A stretch of DNA of 64,000 nt from Pseudo-nitzschia pungens (lineage: Eukaryota; Bacillariophyta; Bacillariophyceae; Bacillariales; Bacillariaceae), in contig CM074767.1 of NCBI GenBank assembly GCA_037355855.1, positions 2,852,001 to 2,916,000 on the forward strand, given 5' to 3'. A program made the translations under genes and the position numbers. The notes under the pieces are model-generated. The model was given only the letters and a program-made list of their open reading frames with translations, did no database searches and had not been told where the DNA came from. This document shows, piece by piece, positions 1 through 10,377 of the stretch. Numbering within the stretch: the first letter of the stretch is position 1; the number at the start of each line of letters is the position of its first letter.

Positions 1-40
1 CAACCACAGAAACGCCACTTGGATGTTGAAAAGCCACAGC

Positions 41-1731
41 ACAATTTGCGCGAAGCGCATTTTGTCCGACGTTCCGATGTTCCAGTACTAAAAATACGTA
101 GATTTCTACACACATTTACCATGCGATATATCTCGCTCCCTTCTACACCCCCAAACACAATACCAGGACCTACATGTATTAACCAAGACCTCCGCTCTTC
201 GTTTCTGCTATCAGTTCAGTTGCTTGCTGCTTTGTTCAGTTGCTTTGGTGGCCTTCACCATGGTCGTCGATGTCGATTCGGCAACAGCAGCAGCAGCAAA
301 CCGACACATAATTTTCTACAGCACCTCCAGTACAGATTATACAGCAATTCACCAACAATTTTCGTTGTACTGCTTCGATCTGTTACGCAGCTCCATTGCA
401 AGGCCCCTAAGTATATCTTACACTTAATGTTCTACATTGTTTCCAAGCTGCTTAAGTGATTCTCACTTAATGTTCTACATTCTTCGAAGTTCCTTGCTGA
501 GTCCTCTTAAGTCTTTTCAAGTCGAAGTTCATGAACAGCCCCTTCCACTGTAGCAATCTTTCTACAAGAAATTCCAGCTGTCATCAGTTTTCAAGTCCAT
601 TGCCCTGCTGGACCTTAAGTGTTTTCGCTTATGGTCCTACTGTTTCTTGACCCAAGCCCCAAAGCCGCTACGTACAGCTTGCTTATGGCTCGACTACCTA
701 CATATACCTCCCAGATGTACTGTATAAATGTCATCTGTTTCCAAGTCTACTGCCCTGATGGACCATAAGTGTTTTCGGTTATGGTCCTACTGTTTCCTGA
801 CCCAAGCCCCAAAGCCACTAAGTACAGTTTGCTTAAGGCTCCACCACCTACATAACCCTCTCAGGTGTACAGTATAAATGTCATCTGTTTTCAAGTCTAC
901 TGCCCTGATGGACCATAAGTGTTTTCGCTTATGGACCTACTGTTTTTCTGACCCAAGCCCCCAATTCGCTAAGTACATGTTACTTAACGCTCCACCACCA
1001 ACATATACCCCTCCAGTTCACAGTACAACTGACACCTGTTTTCAAGCCTACAGCCCTGATGGTCGTTAAGTGTTATCACTTAGAGCCCCTGTTTCCAAGC
1101 TACTACGGAAGCTCAAGTTCATTCTACGAATTTGGTAGTAGGCTCCACTGCCTCTAAGTGTTGTGCAGTACACGGTGTACACGAGCATTACCTGGGAAAT
1201 TTTGCTCGTGTTCTTTTGATGTACCATAGGGTACGGGAATGTGTTTGGGGATGACTAAGGTTACTCGTACTCGCATTACCGATGCTGCAATCCAGCATTC
1301 AGAGAGGAGTTTTGCTTTTGTACGCTGACCACTAGCATTACAGATACTATGTATCTAGTCAAGGGTTTTGCTTGTGTCAGCTGACCACTAGCATTACGGA
1401 TGCTGTACACCAGCATTGGAGGGACAGTTTTGCTTGTGTCATTCCCTTTCACGTTCTTGTCACCCGTCTCTTGTACGCTTAGCAACAGCAGTGTCTGTTG
1501 TGCTCTGGACTGGTTCGTTTTTTTCCTGCTTCTTACCAAGGTTCGTTTGCAAAATAGTCGTCCTTACAACCTGGGGCATAATCCCCCATGGTTGAGGCGG
1601 CGCGTCGTTCTACAACTTGGGGCCTAACCTCTCTTCGATTGAGGCGACGATAAAGTCTGGTTACAGACTGAGTAGCTTTTAACCACCTTCGGTGGATTTT
1701 CCTACTTAAATAAGTATATTAATATTATTAT
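41..1731 (+). mobile_element. HPR family copy A (ORF-less ~2 kb retroelement-like repeat)
   Basis: Related over most of its length, in the opposite orientation, to 10378-12377 and 29635-31682. The sense 5' end starts ACAATTTGCGCG. The middle carries ~150 bp tandem units (about 590-1080), each with a short inverted repeat of the type GGACCATAAG/CTTATGGTCC. The 3' end has two small hairpins (AGTCTG-gtta-CAGACT and CCACC-ttc-GGTGG) and an AT-rich ATT/TTA tail. No credible coding frame is present; the open frames here are short and made of repeat translations. No target duplication is visible for this copy, perhaps because an LTR-like piece abuts its tail. The class (non-LTR or SINE-like, non-autonomous) is inferred from copies B and C. 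Confidence 0.75.
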
Positions 1732-1879
1732 TGTTATATACAGGGATGTAGATTATATAAAGAGATCGCGATGACATCATCGCTCATTATTTCCTCTCTT
1801 TATTTTGAATCCCATCTCGTAAAGTGAAATAACACACAATTATTCATACTACTCCAAATTTCTACTTTAGAGTGTTACA
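1732..1879 (+). repeat. Solo LTR-like fragment (gypsy-2-related)
   Basis: This 148 bp segment starts TGTTATATAC and ends GTGTTACA, so it has TG...CA ends. The reverse complement of its right end (TGTAACACTCTAAAGTAGAA) resembles the terminus of the gypsy-2 LTR (TGTTACGGTCTAGAGTAGAA) and of the nested LTR at 4708-5022, including a shared TTTACGAGAT motif. It lies directly between the HPR copy A tail and the truncated gypsy-1 pol. No matching 5-bp duplication is seen, so it may be a remnant of a recombination rather than a clean insertion. Confidence 0.5.
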
Positions 1880-3698
1880 GACACAGTCCTATGGAGACTT
1901 GATGATGCAAGCTTCAGAGCCAACCTGAGGAAATCCTTCTTCATGCAGAAAGAAGTGAAATATTTGGGTCTCCTACTAACCACAGAAGGCATCCAACCCC
2001 AGCCAAAGAAGCTGGAGGCAATGAAACGCTTGGAAGCCACCAAGAACACAGAGCAACTGAAGATGTTTCTTGGAATGGTAAATTTTTACAGAGACATGTG
2101 GAAGTGTCACTCCCACATCCTTGCCCCACTCAACAAGCTGGCAGGCAAAAAGGGCAAAATGAACTGGTACTGGGGCCCAGCAAAGCAGAAAGCTTTCATG
2201 GAGGCAAAGAGGATGCTCGCGGAAGAAGCAAAACTTGCATTCCCGGATTTCACAAAACCATTTCATCTCTACTCAGACGCCAGCGATTGACAGCTGGGAG
2301 CAACTGTATGCCAAGATGGCAAGCCCCTTGGATTCTACACACAAAAGCTGAATTCAGCGCAACTCAACTACACTGTTGGAGAAAAGGAACTCCTTGGTAT
2401 AGTGGAAGGACTAAAAGCGTTCAAAGGGATCCTATGAGGACAAGATGTGACCATTCATACAGACCATCTGAATCTGCTATACCAGCAGATGCCCACCCAA
2501 AGAATGGTCTGGTGGAGACTCCTCATGGAAGAGTTCCACCCAGTAGTCAAGCATGTTGCTGGCAAAGACAATGATGCAGCAGACGCACTGTCTCGACTGG
2601 ACATCACTGATGATCCAGCAGATACAGTGGAATGGCTACCACCAAATAAGCCCCTCACCTACGCGGATGAGGAAGAGGACCTCCGGCAACTCCTATTCCC
2701 ACTTGGAGAATCACCGGACGAATTCCAGGGCAATAGTGTATTCTCACTTGCTCCAGATATGATCCAGTTCTACCAGCAGAAGGACACACAGATCACAAGT
2801 GCTCTGGAAAAGGACAAACCACTAACCACAAAAGACGTGGAAGGTTATGGCCTTATCCACAAAGAAGGGAAGATCCTTATTCCCAACAAACCAAGAGAAG
2901 AGTACTGGAGAGACCACACCATGTTGGTCCACCCCGGAGAAAAGAGAATGGAACAGAGCATATGCTCAGTGTTCACCTGGAAAGGCCTCCGAAAGGATGT
3001 CCAGGACCTCTGTAAACACTGTCACACGTGCCAGATGTTCAAGAAAAGTGGCCAGAAGAAGTATGGACTACTACCGGAGAAAGCAGCTGAGATCACCAAA
3101 TGGCAGAGGGTCAATGTGGACCTCTGGGGACCTGCAACTGTCCACAACAAGAATGGTAAAGACTACCACATCCATGTTCTCACCATGGTGAACCCAGTCA
3201 CCGGATGGTTTGAACTGGCTCACCTGAAGGACTCACCAAATGCAGCAGAAACTCAATGATTGTTGGACAGTACCTCGCTGGCAAGATACCCGCGCCAAAA
3301 GGAAATTGGCTTTGATAGCAGGAGCGAGTTCAAAGCAGAGTTCGAAGAGCTCTGTGACAACATGGGAATGAAGAGAAAGCCCAGTGGCACTTGGAACCCC
3401 CAGTCCAATGCTGTATTGGAGAGGATCCACCAAGTGCTGAAGGATTGCCTATTATCCTTTAACCTGGAAAACAGGGACCTCCACAAGAAGGGTCCCTTTG
3501 AGGAATTCACCACCAAGGCAGCATACGCTATCAGGAGCACCATCCACACCACCCTGGGGTACTCCCCAGCACAACTGGTGTTTGGAAGGGACATGTTCAT
3601 GCCAGTGAACTTCCCAGTAGATTGGGAAGCAATCCAAGCAAGGAAGCAGAAAAGCATCCACAAGAGCAACATCAGGGAGAACCAGAAGCGGATCCCCC
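1880..3698 (+). pseudogene. gypsy-1 pol remnant (RT end, RNase H, integrase)
   Basis: In frame, this encodes the RT thumb, RNase H (HLYSDASD, HTDHLNLLY), the integrase zinc-binding region (CKHCHTCQMF) and integrase core (VNVDLWGP; then IGFDSRSEF and NAVLERIHQ). Three in-frame TGA codons break it at 2288-2290, 2435-2437 and 3257-3259. In gypsy-3 the same codons are Arg (AGG, CGA, CGT). Around 2885-2930 the zinc-binding His region is rearranged relative to gypsy-3. The second integrase acidic motif has GFDSRSEF where gypsy-3 has GFDGGSEF. It continues after the nested insertion at 5028-5242. Clearly non-functional as an autonomous element. Confidence 0.85.
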
Positions 3699-3745
3699 TG
3701 TAACACTCTAGGGGAGAATTAGATGGAGTGCTTCCAGTTTCGTTG

Positions 3746-4690
3746 CTAGGAGCCGTGGCAGTGCTGTTGTTGCTGCTTTTGCTCTTTTTGGAATATCTGT
3801 TCTGGACATTCGGACCAATCGTGATCATGTCCCAGAATTCTGCAGGGGTTGTTGTATTTTCTTTTGCCACTGGATGGCTCGTGCTCTTGCTCTTCTTCTT
3901 CAGATTCAGTGTCGCTGTCACTGTCTGAATTAGAGCTGTTGCTGTCGGTACTGTCAGCGTCCGAATAAGAGCTGTTGTCGGTGTCGATGCTTTCAGCGTC
4001 CGAATCAGTGGCCGACGCTTGTTTTCTTTTTCTTTGGCACTCTAAACAGCTCATGTGGTCCATGATGAATTGTACAGTGGTATCTTCTTGTATTCCTTGG
4101 TGGATTAGACCATAGCTGTTGATCCATTTGGTTGGGAAGCTGTGTAGCAGGATGGTCTTTGCTTCTGTTGGCGATAGGTCAGTTCCATGGCCTTGGCGCC
4201 TTTTGGTATATTTGAAGAGAATTTGCATTCGGTCTGCATGGTCTTTACAAGAGACGTTGCTTGGTTTCTTCAGCGTTCGAAGGTATGTATGCATGATTTC
4301 CTTGGTGTCTGTTGCATTGCAATGGTGTTGCTTGATAAAGTCAATGATTGCTGTTTCATATCCTTCGGTGCTATCTTCATATTGGAATTCATCTGGGTCC
4401 AGGGGATCCTGTAGCATTTAACACCACTTGGATTGAGTGTCTGTATTTAGGCATCTGCTGAAGTGAGTGATGTAGTTAATGGTTGGTAGTGCTAGGAGCT
4501 TTGCGGCATTCCTGAAGGCTTCTTGTATAGGTGTTTCGTAGTTATCGTTTTGATTGTCGTAGATTTCGATTGACTTTCTTTCAGAGGTTCCGATTGTATG
4601 ATTTTGCTTGTCAGGGTATCGATGTATCCCTGTTGTTTAGGATAAAGGGTGTTTTGGATTCAGTACTGAGTTCTTGTCTTCTACTTTCAA
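3746..4690 (-). pseudogene. gag remnant of nested gypsy element
   Basis: An open frame from ATG at 4417 to 3746 (223 codons) matches the Gag of gypsy-2 (39689-40717): shared blocks include IMHTYLR/IMHVYLR, SCKDHADRM/TCKDHTDRL, QFIMDHMSCL/QFIVDHMSSL and a C-terminal NPCRILGHDHDWSECP/NPCRIQGHNHDWSECP zinc-binding-like motif. The frame continues upstream of that ATG (FSRCLNTDTQSKWC, compare FGRCLCVDSQTKW in gypsy-2) across an in-frame TAA at 4420-4418, so the real start is further right, near 4690. A Ser/Asp-rich spacer precedes the zinc motif. Its expected role is coat formation and RNA packaging; this copy is broken. Confidence 0.75.
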
Positions 4691-4707
4691 GCGGACAGTA
4701 TTTACTG

Positions 4708-5022
4708 TGTAACACTGTAGGGTAGAATTAGATGGAGTGGTACGCGATAGAGGTATTTTAAAGAATAATTATAAAATTGTGAATGGTTGAATGAATACTT
4801 TACGAGATGGGAATGATTTCTTGAGTATGGAATGAATGAGCAATCGAAGATTATCAGCGAGTCATAAGACTCTTGATATTTATCTTGATACTTGAATCAG
4901 TATCGAACTGTATGTGTGTATATACCAAACATACATACATGAATACCACATATATCGGAGTACATGTGGGATTCAATAATCATTTAGAGACTTTCGTAGG
5001 ATCGTAACATTAACATGTTACA
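4708..5022 (-). repeat. LTR of nested gypsy element
   Basis: 315 bp, TGTAACACTG...ACATGTTACA on the + strand, flanked on the right by the CCCCC duplication. The distal partner survives only as a ~32 bp stub at 3699-3730 (TGTAACACTCTAGGGGAG), so the element is internally deleted. Confidence 0.8.
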
Positions 5023-5027
5023 CCCCC

Positions 5028-5242
5028 ACGTCTATAGGGAAGGGGACTATGTCACCCTGGAAAGGAAGGGCATTATTCCTAAACTATCCTTCCCACGGCA
5101 AGGACCTTACAAGGTACTCAAGGCTCATGGTAATGAAACTGTGACTATTGAGACTGCTCCCTTTGTAACCACCCGGGTTAACATCAGAAGAGTCCATCCG
5201 TATTATTGCAGAGATAGCACTAAAATGGAGGAGCAAGCGTAA
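5028..5242 (+). pseudogene. gypsy-1 integrase C-terminal end
   Basis: Continuation of gypsy-1 pol after the nested insertion. It encodes the GPY/F-type module (PRQGPYKVLKAHGNETVTI, then VNIRRVHPYYC), nearly identical to the gypsy-3 integrase end at 25028-25231. It ends in TAA, followed by the 3' LTR at 5261. Confidence 0.82.
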
Positions 5243-5260
5243 TAGTGCCATGGAGGATCA

Positions 5261-5442
5261 TGCCGTGCACCGGAACAGTCATGAGTTCAGTTGGGACTAA
5301 GAATTGGCAAGTCTCCAGAATCACTGAATTACAGGAGACTTGCGATTGTCGGAAGCAATAGCAATGGTAGACTAATGGATAGAGCTCACAATTTGCATAT
5401 CATTACTATTCTAGTAATCACTAGTAGACCCGGGGTATGGCA
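5261..5442 (+). repeat. gypsy-1 3' LTR
   Basis: 182 bp, TGCCGTGCAC...GGGGTATGGCA. It resembles the 192 bp gypsy-3 LTRs, with an extra TAG in the ACTATTCTAGTAATCACTAG segment and a divergent centre, so this copy is older than gypsy-3. Confidence 0.8.
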
Positions 5443-6804
5443 ATAGCTACTTACTCAGATTGCTGTCTGATGATACAATTCATCCCCTTTTGCTTACATG
5501 TTCACATCTGGGGATGATCAAGCCCTTCTCACCTGCTGCTGAGTGGATCATAAAGTCTTCAACAGTTGCTTGGAATCTTTGAGACTTTCCATGATATGAC
5601 TACATACAATAAGATAACCAGATATGTTGTTCAAAAACCCGAAAAGATGAGAGACAGAAAAAGAGGTCTTCACACTATTGGTTGTCTTAGGCTTGTCTTG
5701 TTCTGATTCCAAATGAGTACCAGAATTTCTTTCTGGGAAATGACCAAGTGGTGTAGTAGACTCCAGTAGAAAAATGTACCGCGAGACGAAGGTTAAAATG
5801 CTATAAAATCTGGAGTGAACAACATTTTAAACTCTTGGGGGGATCAGCTGATAGGAATTCCGTAGTAGCACAGGAGATTCCCATTATGAAAGGAACTGGA
5901 TGGCACTGGATAGGCAGCACCAAGACACCAAGTCTGGAGCTGCAAGGTCTCAAGACGAAAGAGGCAAAGGCCCATGCCTCAGGATCCAGTCATCAATTCA
6001 ATCAATAAGTAATACTTTGAAGTAAGTACTTCTAATTAGTGGAGTTGTGAGTATTATCACCTCCATCACAATGGAGCTCTTACTTCGCTAGAAGAGAGAG
6101 TGTGAGAGAGGGGGGAAAGTTAAAAACCGACTTTTCGCTGTTTTTAAATGTAGACCTGGTAGGATTTTGTGTACTAAAAGTTACCCCCGGAATGGTCATG
6201 GTTATAGACATTTTTTGTGTTTTTGGCAATGATTATTGTTGATTTTAAGTTCAATAGGTACGCATAACCATACACAACCAGTAAATATCCCTTAATCGGA
6301 TTGAAATTATACGGGATTCGCCGTAAAAAAAAAACACATTTTTTCATGAACCCGGAGACCAAATCGTCAACCGAGTTCTGTCTTCTAGAGACAATAAAAG
6401 CACCTCTATCTGCAATAAAGTAACAAACAACCACCAATACTTGTAGTCAATAACATAGATATGGGTTTTTTATTATTTACTTGGGGAATTTTGATAAATT
6501 TTAGTGGATTTCGGCTGATTTTTGTACATCGGGCCCGTGATTCGCCGTGATTTTGCACCATTTGTCCTCCACCATTCGGCCGCCCGAGCCCTGAATACTC
6601 CAAATAAAGACACAAGAACACTTTCAAAGGCCCTGCAAACACCAAGGGGTGATGAATTTGTATCAGTACTTGCCGTCGTCAAGGCACAGGCCAAACAGGA
6701 GTGCGAACGACCGAATCGAATGAACTGAATCGAACAACCGAATCAAATCGGAATACAAGCAGCAGCAACAACAGCAGCAAGACGCTCCCCAGCAAGCATT
6801 AGGC
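5443..6804. other. Non-coding stretch, nothing recognised
   Basis: No frame here resembles a known protein and the open frames are short. Around 6100-6120 there is a purine-rich GAGAG/GGGGGG run followed by GTTAAAAACC. The right part (about 6170-6800) is the 3' flank of the piggyBac gene and may hold one transposon end, but I could not identify a TTAA-flanked terminal inverted repeat. Confidence 0.4.
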
Positions 6805-8829
6805 CTACTTCATCTTCAGCTTCTTTCTACTTCTTGCTGCTTTTTCTTCCAAGCCGCGCTTCATCCTTTTCTTTAGAGCCAGGATATCGCCCGACCGATG
6901 AAATGTTCCATAGCAATCAATGCAAAGATGGACGTTGCATGTTACACATCTCATTAAGTCCCCCTCTTTTCTTAGTCCAACCCAACCATGCAAAGCACAT
7001 TTGGTGTTCCTCACTGCTTTAGAAGGATAGTGATCCAAATTCTTGTCCAACCTACAACTCAGAGCACCATTGTCTGCAAGCGTCCTGTCATTTACTCTAG
7101 CTGAATTCTTCTTACTGTCGATCGACGAAGAGCAATTGCTTGGAGGTTCTGTCAATGGAGACACCAGTTCACCATCCCTGCACCCTGAAACATGAAACAT
7201 CCTGGCTTCAGCTTCACATGAAACAGTCTCCGGGTCTATCCAGTACTCCCCAATGGCTCGCCTGAAGTCATATTGGGATCCAAATCTGGGCGTCACTCCT
7301 TCTTCTTTACAGACCTTAAGGTACAGCTTGTAGGCATTGGTAAGGAGTACTCCAATCCCCCAGAACATAACAGACCACCACCACTTTCTGTTCCGTACCC
7401 AGCGATCTAATCTGTAGACACCTCGGAGCTGATCAGCAATATCAACGTCGCCCATACCGTTGTTGTATGTATCTAACTGGTTAAGACGGAGGAATTTCAG
7501 CTTCTCTTTTGTATTGGTATCCACATTGTAGACGATCTTCTCCTTCTGCACCCATTCAATCTTACTAGTTACCATACTCAAGTAGTGTACTGGCTTGGTG
7601 TCGTAGACACTAGATGCAATAAGAAAGGAACAGGCGGGATCCCCTTCAAGAACAGCAGCTTTCACAGTACCACGGGCAGCTCGCTCTTCGCGGACATTCT
7701 TGAGCTCTTGTTGAAAGACGCAGTCAGGGATGCCACGATTTGCCTTACGGGCAACTCCATGACAAAGGACTCGCTTTGAATGCAGAAACGCCGCCTTGCA
7801 GAATAGTACTGAGTTGTACAGGTTGTCCATTCCCACATGATGGTGCTCGTCCTTCAAGGAATCAAATAGGGTCATCGTACGGGCATGCAGTGGAGAGAGC
7901 TTCCAGTTCAAGTACTTTTTAGGTGCAGGATCATTCCGCATGTAGACTTGGTAGCAGTATCCATCATCGCAGAGGGCATCAGCTTGAAATCCGTCACCTT
8001 CCTTCTTGTATGTGATCCGTCGTTTGTCTTGGTGGACACCTTTGAACCGCATGGTCATTTCATCCACCGCAATTTGACGAGCCAGCATCCAAGCCTGGGG
8101 GGAGCGCCAGTTAATCCACTGGATTAGAGGTCGTATCTTCCAATTTGGGAACGCGGCTCGAGAAGGAATTTCCTTACGGGGATCTTGGCAAGAAAGAAAC
8201 GCCTTGAAGTGTTTGTGACGGCGCTGTGGATTCTTCGAACTCTTAGACAAGCCATTGTAGATGAAATCATTCCCTGCAAGTCTGTCATTCCTCGTGGAGC
8301 GAAGCTTGTATTCAACACGAGCCGTAGGAGCAAGTCCATGCAATACATAAAGTCCAAAGAACCGCCGCAGCTCCGTCAATTCAAATGGCTTGAAGTCCTG
8401 GTACACCTGCTCTCCAGCTCCTGCAAGTGACGCCTTGAGGTTTGTCCACTGCCGCATTTTCTCAAAGCTAAAGTGGTTACTGTCCTTTGCATCGTTGTTT
8501 AGTGGAAGGAATACATCAGCAAACTCCCATGGTAGCGACTCACCAGATAGACCGTACTTCTTCTTGAACGCTGGATCAATACACCCTTCCTCCCTGGGAG
8601 CACTGTTAGTGATTGGCTCGCCGTCACCGTCCCTTCGCATCTTGCCACGCCGATCAAACTCGTAGGTTGTACGAACTCCCTTGAACACAGGAATATCAAA
8701 GAGCTCTGCATAGTTGTACTTCTTTGGGGGGGGAGCAAGCCTTGCATCAGCTTCTGGTACAGTTGGAGCCCTTGCAATTCTAAAGGATGGATTTTCTGGT
8801 TCAGTGACCAAGGTGTCTGGGTGAAGGAG
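6805..8829 (-). CDS. piggyBac transposase (DDE_Tnp_1_7), downstream part of SAP-piggyBac ORF
   Basis: Cut-and-paste transposase. Seen in order: N-terminal region with FADVFLPL; first catalytic Asp in VDEMTMRFKG; second in MDNLYNSVLF; later the DVDIADQLRGVYR motif with nearby WWWSVMFW, typical of the DDD piggyBac core. The C-terminus is Cys/His-rich (CALHGW...CVTCNVHLCIDCYGTFH), matching the cysteine-rich domain that binds transposon ends, and then a Lys/Arg-rich tail. It ends in TAG. There is no ATG at the left of this frame: it begins with TTG right after an in-frame TGA (8832-8830), and the upstream SAP frame is in the same register. I read it as one ~889-codon gene broken or recoded by a single TGA. 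Confidence 0.9.
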   Translation of the reverse strand, partial: LLHPDTLVTEPENPSFRIARAPTVPEADARLAPPPKKYNYAELFDIPVFKGVRTTYEFDRRGKMRRDGDGEPITNSAPREEGCIDPAFKKKYGLSGESLPWEFADVFLPLNNDAKDSNHFSFEKMRQWTNLKASLAGAGEQVYQDFKPFELTELRRFFGLYVLHGLAPTARVEYKLRSTRNDRLAGNDFIYNGLSKSSKNPQRRHKHFKAFLSCQDPRKEIPSRAAFPNWKIRPLIQWINWRSPQAWMLARQIAVDEMTMRFKGVHQDKRRITYKKEGDGFQADALCDDGYCYQVYMRNDPAPKKYLNWKLSPLHARTMTLFDSLKDEHHHVGMDNLYNSVLFCKAAFLHSKRVLCHGVARKANRGIPDCVFQQELKNVREERAARGTVKAAVLEGDPACSFLIASSVYDTKPVHYLSMVTSKIEWVQKEKIVYNVDTNTKEKLKFLRLNQLDTYNNGMGDVDIADQLRGVYRLDRWVRNRKWWWSVMFWGIGVLLTNAYKLYLKVCKEEGVTPRFGSQYDFRRAIGEYWIDPETVSCEAEARMFHVSGCRDGELVSPLTEPPSNCSSSIDSKKNSARVNDRTLADNGALSCRLDKNLDHYPSKAVRNTKCALHGWVGLRKEGDLMRCVTCNVHLCIDCYGTFHRSGDILALKKRMKRGLEEKAARSRKKLKMK

Positions 8830-9471
8830 TCACCAGTACACAGTATCAGGGAACAGACGCAGCATCGCCGACAAGTTCGACGAGTTCTTGTTGTTGTTAG
8901 TATTGTTCTTTGCTGTTGCGGGGCGTCCGATCCGTGGCTTCTTGTTGCTTGCTCTTGCTTCCTCCACTGTATTGAATCGACGTTCCTTCCGGTCTATTGC
9001 CTTCTTCAAACGGTCGACAAGATCAGTCTTCTTTCCAGCGGTTGATTGGCATCGAAGCTTCAGCTCTTCCTTGAGCCATGCCACTGTTTGTAAATGATTT
9101 TTTTTTTCTTTTTCTTCAGTATTTTCTTCCACCACCACTTCTGCTGTTGCCTCCTCCACCGCTCCTGCTGCTGCGTCCGCTCCTGCTGCTGCGTCTGCTG
9201 CTCTGTTCGGTGGTTCGGCGTCTCCAATATTGTAGTCTTCTCCTGCTTCCTTGTATTGATCTCCCTCAGCAATTATTGCATCAAAAAAGGGGCCTTTTGC
9301 ACCATCACTGTCATACCCATCTTGGAATTTTGGAGCTCTCTTCAGAAGCCTGCTGAGGTCCTGGAGCCTTGGGCTATTAGCAGGACGGCTTTCGGTGGTG
9401 TCTGTGCTCTTTTCCGCGGCGAGAGAGCCTGCTGGAGAGCAATCCTTGTCATTTAGGGGGTTTCGGCGCAT
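8830..9471 (-). CDS. SAP-domain N-terminal part of the piggyBac transposase
   Basis: Starts at ATG 9471 (MRRNPLNDKD; the frame is open slightly further left only through a TTG). It has an acidic and Ala-rich spacer, then a SAP-type helix-turn-helix motif (WLKEELKLRCQSTAGKKT then DLVDRLKKA), which in known proteins binds AT-rich DNA. A Lys/Asn-rich low-complexity linker follows. The frame stops at TGA 8832-8830 just after TVYW, and the same reading frame continues directly into the piggyBac transposase. A SAP module could add DNA binding or nuclear tethering to the transposase; that role is inference. The alternative is a separate small SAP protein. Confidence 0.78.
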   Translation of the reverse strand: MRRNPLNDKDCSPAGSLAAEKSTDTTESRPANSPRLQDLSRLLKRAPKFQDGYDSDGAKGPFFDAIIAEGDQYKEAGEDYNIGDAEPPNRAADAAAGADAAAGAVEEATAEVVVEENTEEKEKKNHLQTVAWLKEELKLRCQSTAGKKTDLVDRLKKAIDRKERRFNTVEEARASNKKPRIGRPATAKNNTNNNKNSSNLSAMLRLFPDTVYW

Positions 9472-9931
9472 GATGGAACGATTCCGAATTACAAAATCAG
9501 TCCGTATCTCCAAAGTTTATGGACGAATTGATCCGCAAATGGCTCAGATTGTAGCCCTTGAGTAGACGGAGAGAATGGTGTCGTCGGATCCGTAATTGGT
9601 GGCCAGGAAGTGCCTCGTTTAAATTAATTCCCATGGTGATATGAATATTTGAGTTTTTACGGCAGGTGCCAAAATAGTGATTATCGATTTGCTGCTGCTG
9701 CTCCTAGAGCAGCCAATATTGGGAGTTGGGACCCCTGACAAAGTGTTTTCTAGACCAAAATTTTATGCTGCATCTAATAACTGTCACGCGACCCAACGCG
9801 ACCCAACGCGACCTATTTTCCAGAAAATCAAGCCTAAATTATGCCACGCGCAACCTTAACCTTGATTTTCGCGAGGTTTCTTCAAAGTTTTTCGCAACCC
9901 CCCCACCTCGCGACAAAAATACCATTTTGAC
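9472..9931. other. 5' flank of SAP-piggyBac gene with C-rich GTCACGCGACCC repeats
   Basis: Non-coding. 9776-9820 has three ACGCGACCC repeats preceded by TAACTGTCACGC. 9855-9910 has TTTTCGCGAGG and TTTTTCGCAACCC. The same vocabulary occurs in inverted orientation at 33600-33770 (GGGTTGCGTGACAGTTAT). This could be a shared transposon end. No gene seen. Confidence 0.45.
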
Positions 9932-10357
9932 CCAGGCTTGTCGCGTACGATTTGTACCAGTTGTACATACCCCGGGTATAGCATCCGCATTAAAAAATAC
10001 AGTGTAGCTGAGTGCTACAAGGTTAGGGTTGCTAATGCTACGAAATACGTACTGGATATGCTAACCTACCATGCTACCATGCGAAGATACTATGCTACCG
10101 CCGGGGTCGGGTCACTGGTGTACAATATGTACTATGACCGGAAGCCTGACCCAAACAGTTACCCAACGCGCTAGCACACCTTTGAATCTAATTAAACGGA
10201 ACTACGCTACGCTACTCCGTACGCTACCCGTATAATACAGTACTGGAGCTACAGAGCTCTATTATCTACGAGTTATCGGAACGCTGTCACGATATGATAC
10301 AGAGCTGAGCTGCGCTCATCCCCTGTAGCGCTGTAGTGCTGTATCCCCTGTAACGCT
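9932..10357 (+). repeat. R2 dispersed repeat, copy 1
   Basis: About 400 bp, starting CCAGGCTTGTCGCGTACGAT and rich in GCTACG/TAGCG motifs, with recognisable blocks GTTAGGGTTGCTAATGCTAC, GCTACCGCCGGGGTCGGGTC and TACCCAACGCGCTAGCA. It is repeated at 12440-12840, 55495-55910 and 63931-64000, partly at 13235-13440, and inverted at about 54180-54320. No coding potential is seen. Class unknown. Confidence 0.75.
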
Positions 10358-10377
10358 GTATCCCCTGTATCCCTGTA
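10358..10377. repeat. Target-site duplication of HPR copy B (left)
   Basis: 20 bp GTATCCCCTGTATCCCTGTA, repeated exactly at 12378-12397 on the other side of the element. The surrounding DNA is itself a GTATCCCTGTAG-type microsatellite, so the duplication length could be slightly overestimated. Confidence 0.8.

Larger units (their letters stand above)
3699..5022 (-). mobile_element. Nested, internally deleted gypsy element (gypsy-2-related)
   Basis: Inserted in gypsy-1 with 5-bp target duplication CCCCC (3694-3698 and 5023-5027). On the minus strand it has a full 315 bp 5' LTR (5022-4708), a short leader, a gag remnant, and only ~32 bp of the distal LTR end (3699-3730). Most of pol and the 3' LTR are deleted. 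Directly after the 5' LTR lies CAGTAAATACTG (4707-4696), a near-palindrome where a primer-binding site is expected. Confidence 0.82.
1880..5442 (+). mobile_element. gypsy-1: 5'-truncated Ty3/gypsy element, interrupted
   Basis: Same family as intact gypsy-3 (19623-25441): pol aligns from late reverse transcriptase to the integrase C-terminus, followed by a 182 bp 3' LTR (5261-5442) ending in GGGGTATGGCA like gypsy-3. The 5' LTR, gag, protease and most of RT are missing. Another gypsy element interrupts it at 3699-5022. Without that insertion the frame runs directly from GATCCCCC into the integrase tail, as in gypsy-3 near 25020. Confidence 0.88.

Noticed and set aside
6119..9640. piggyBac ends at GTTAAAAACC (6119) and TTTAAATTAATTCCC (9625).
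   Set aside because: Both contain TTAA but the adjacent sequences are not inverted copies of each other and lack the CCC-type terminus, so I could not define the transposon boundaries.
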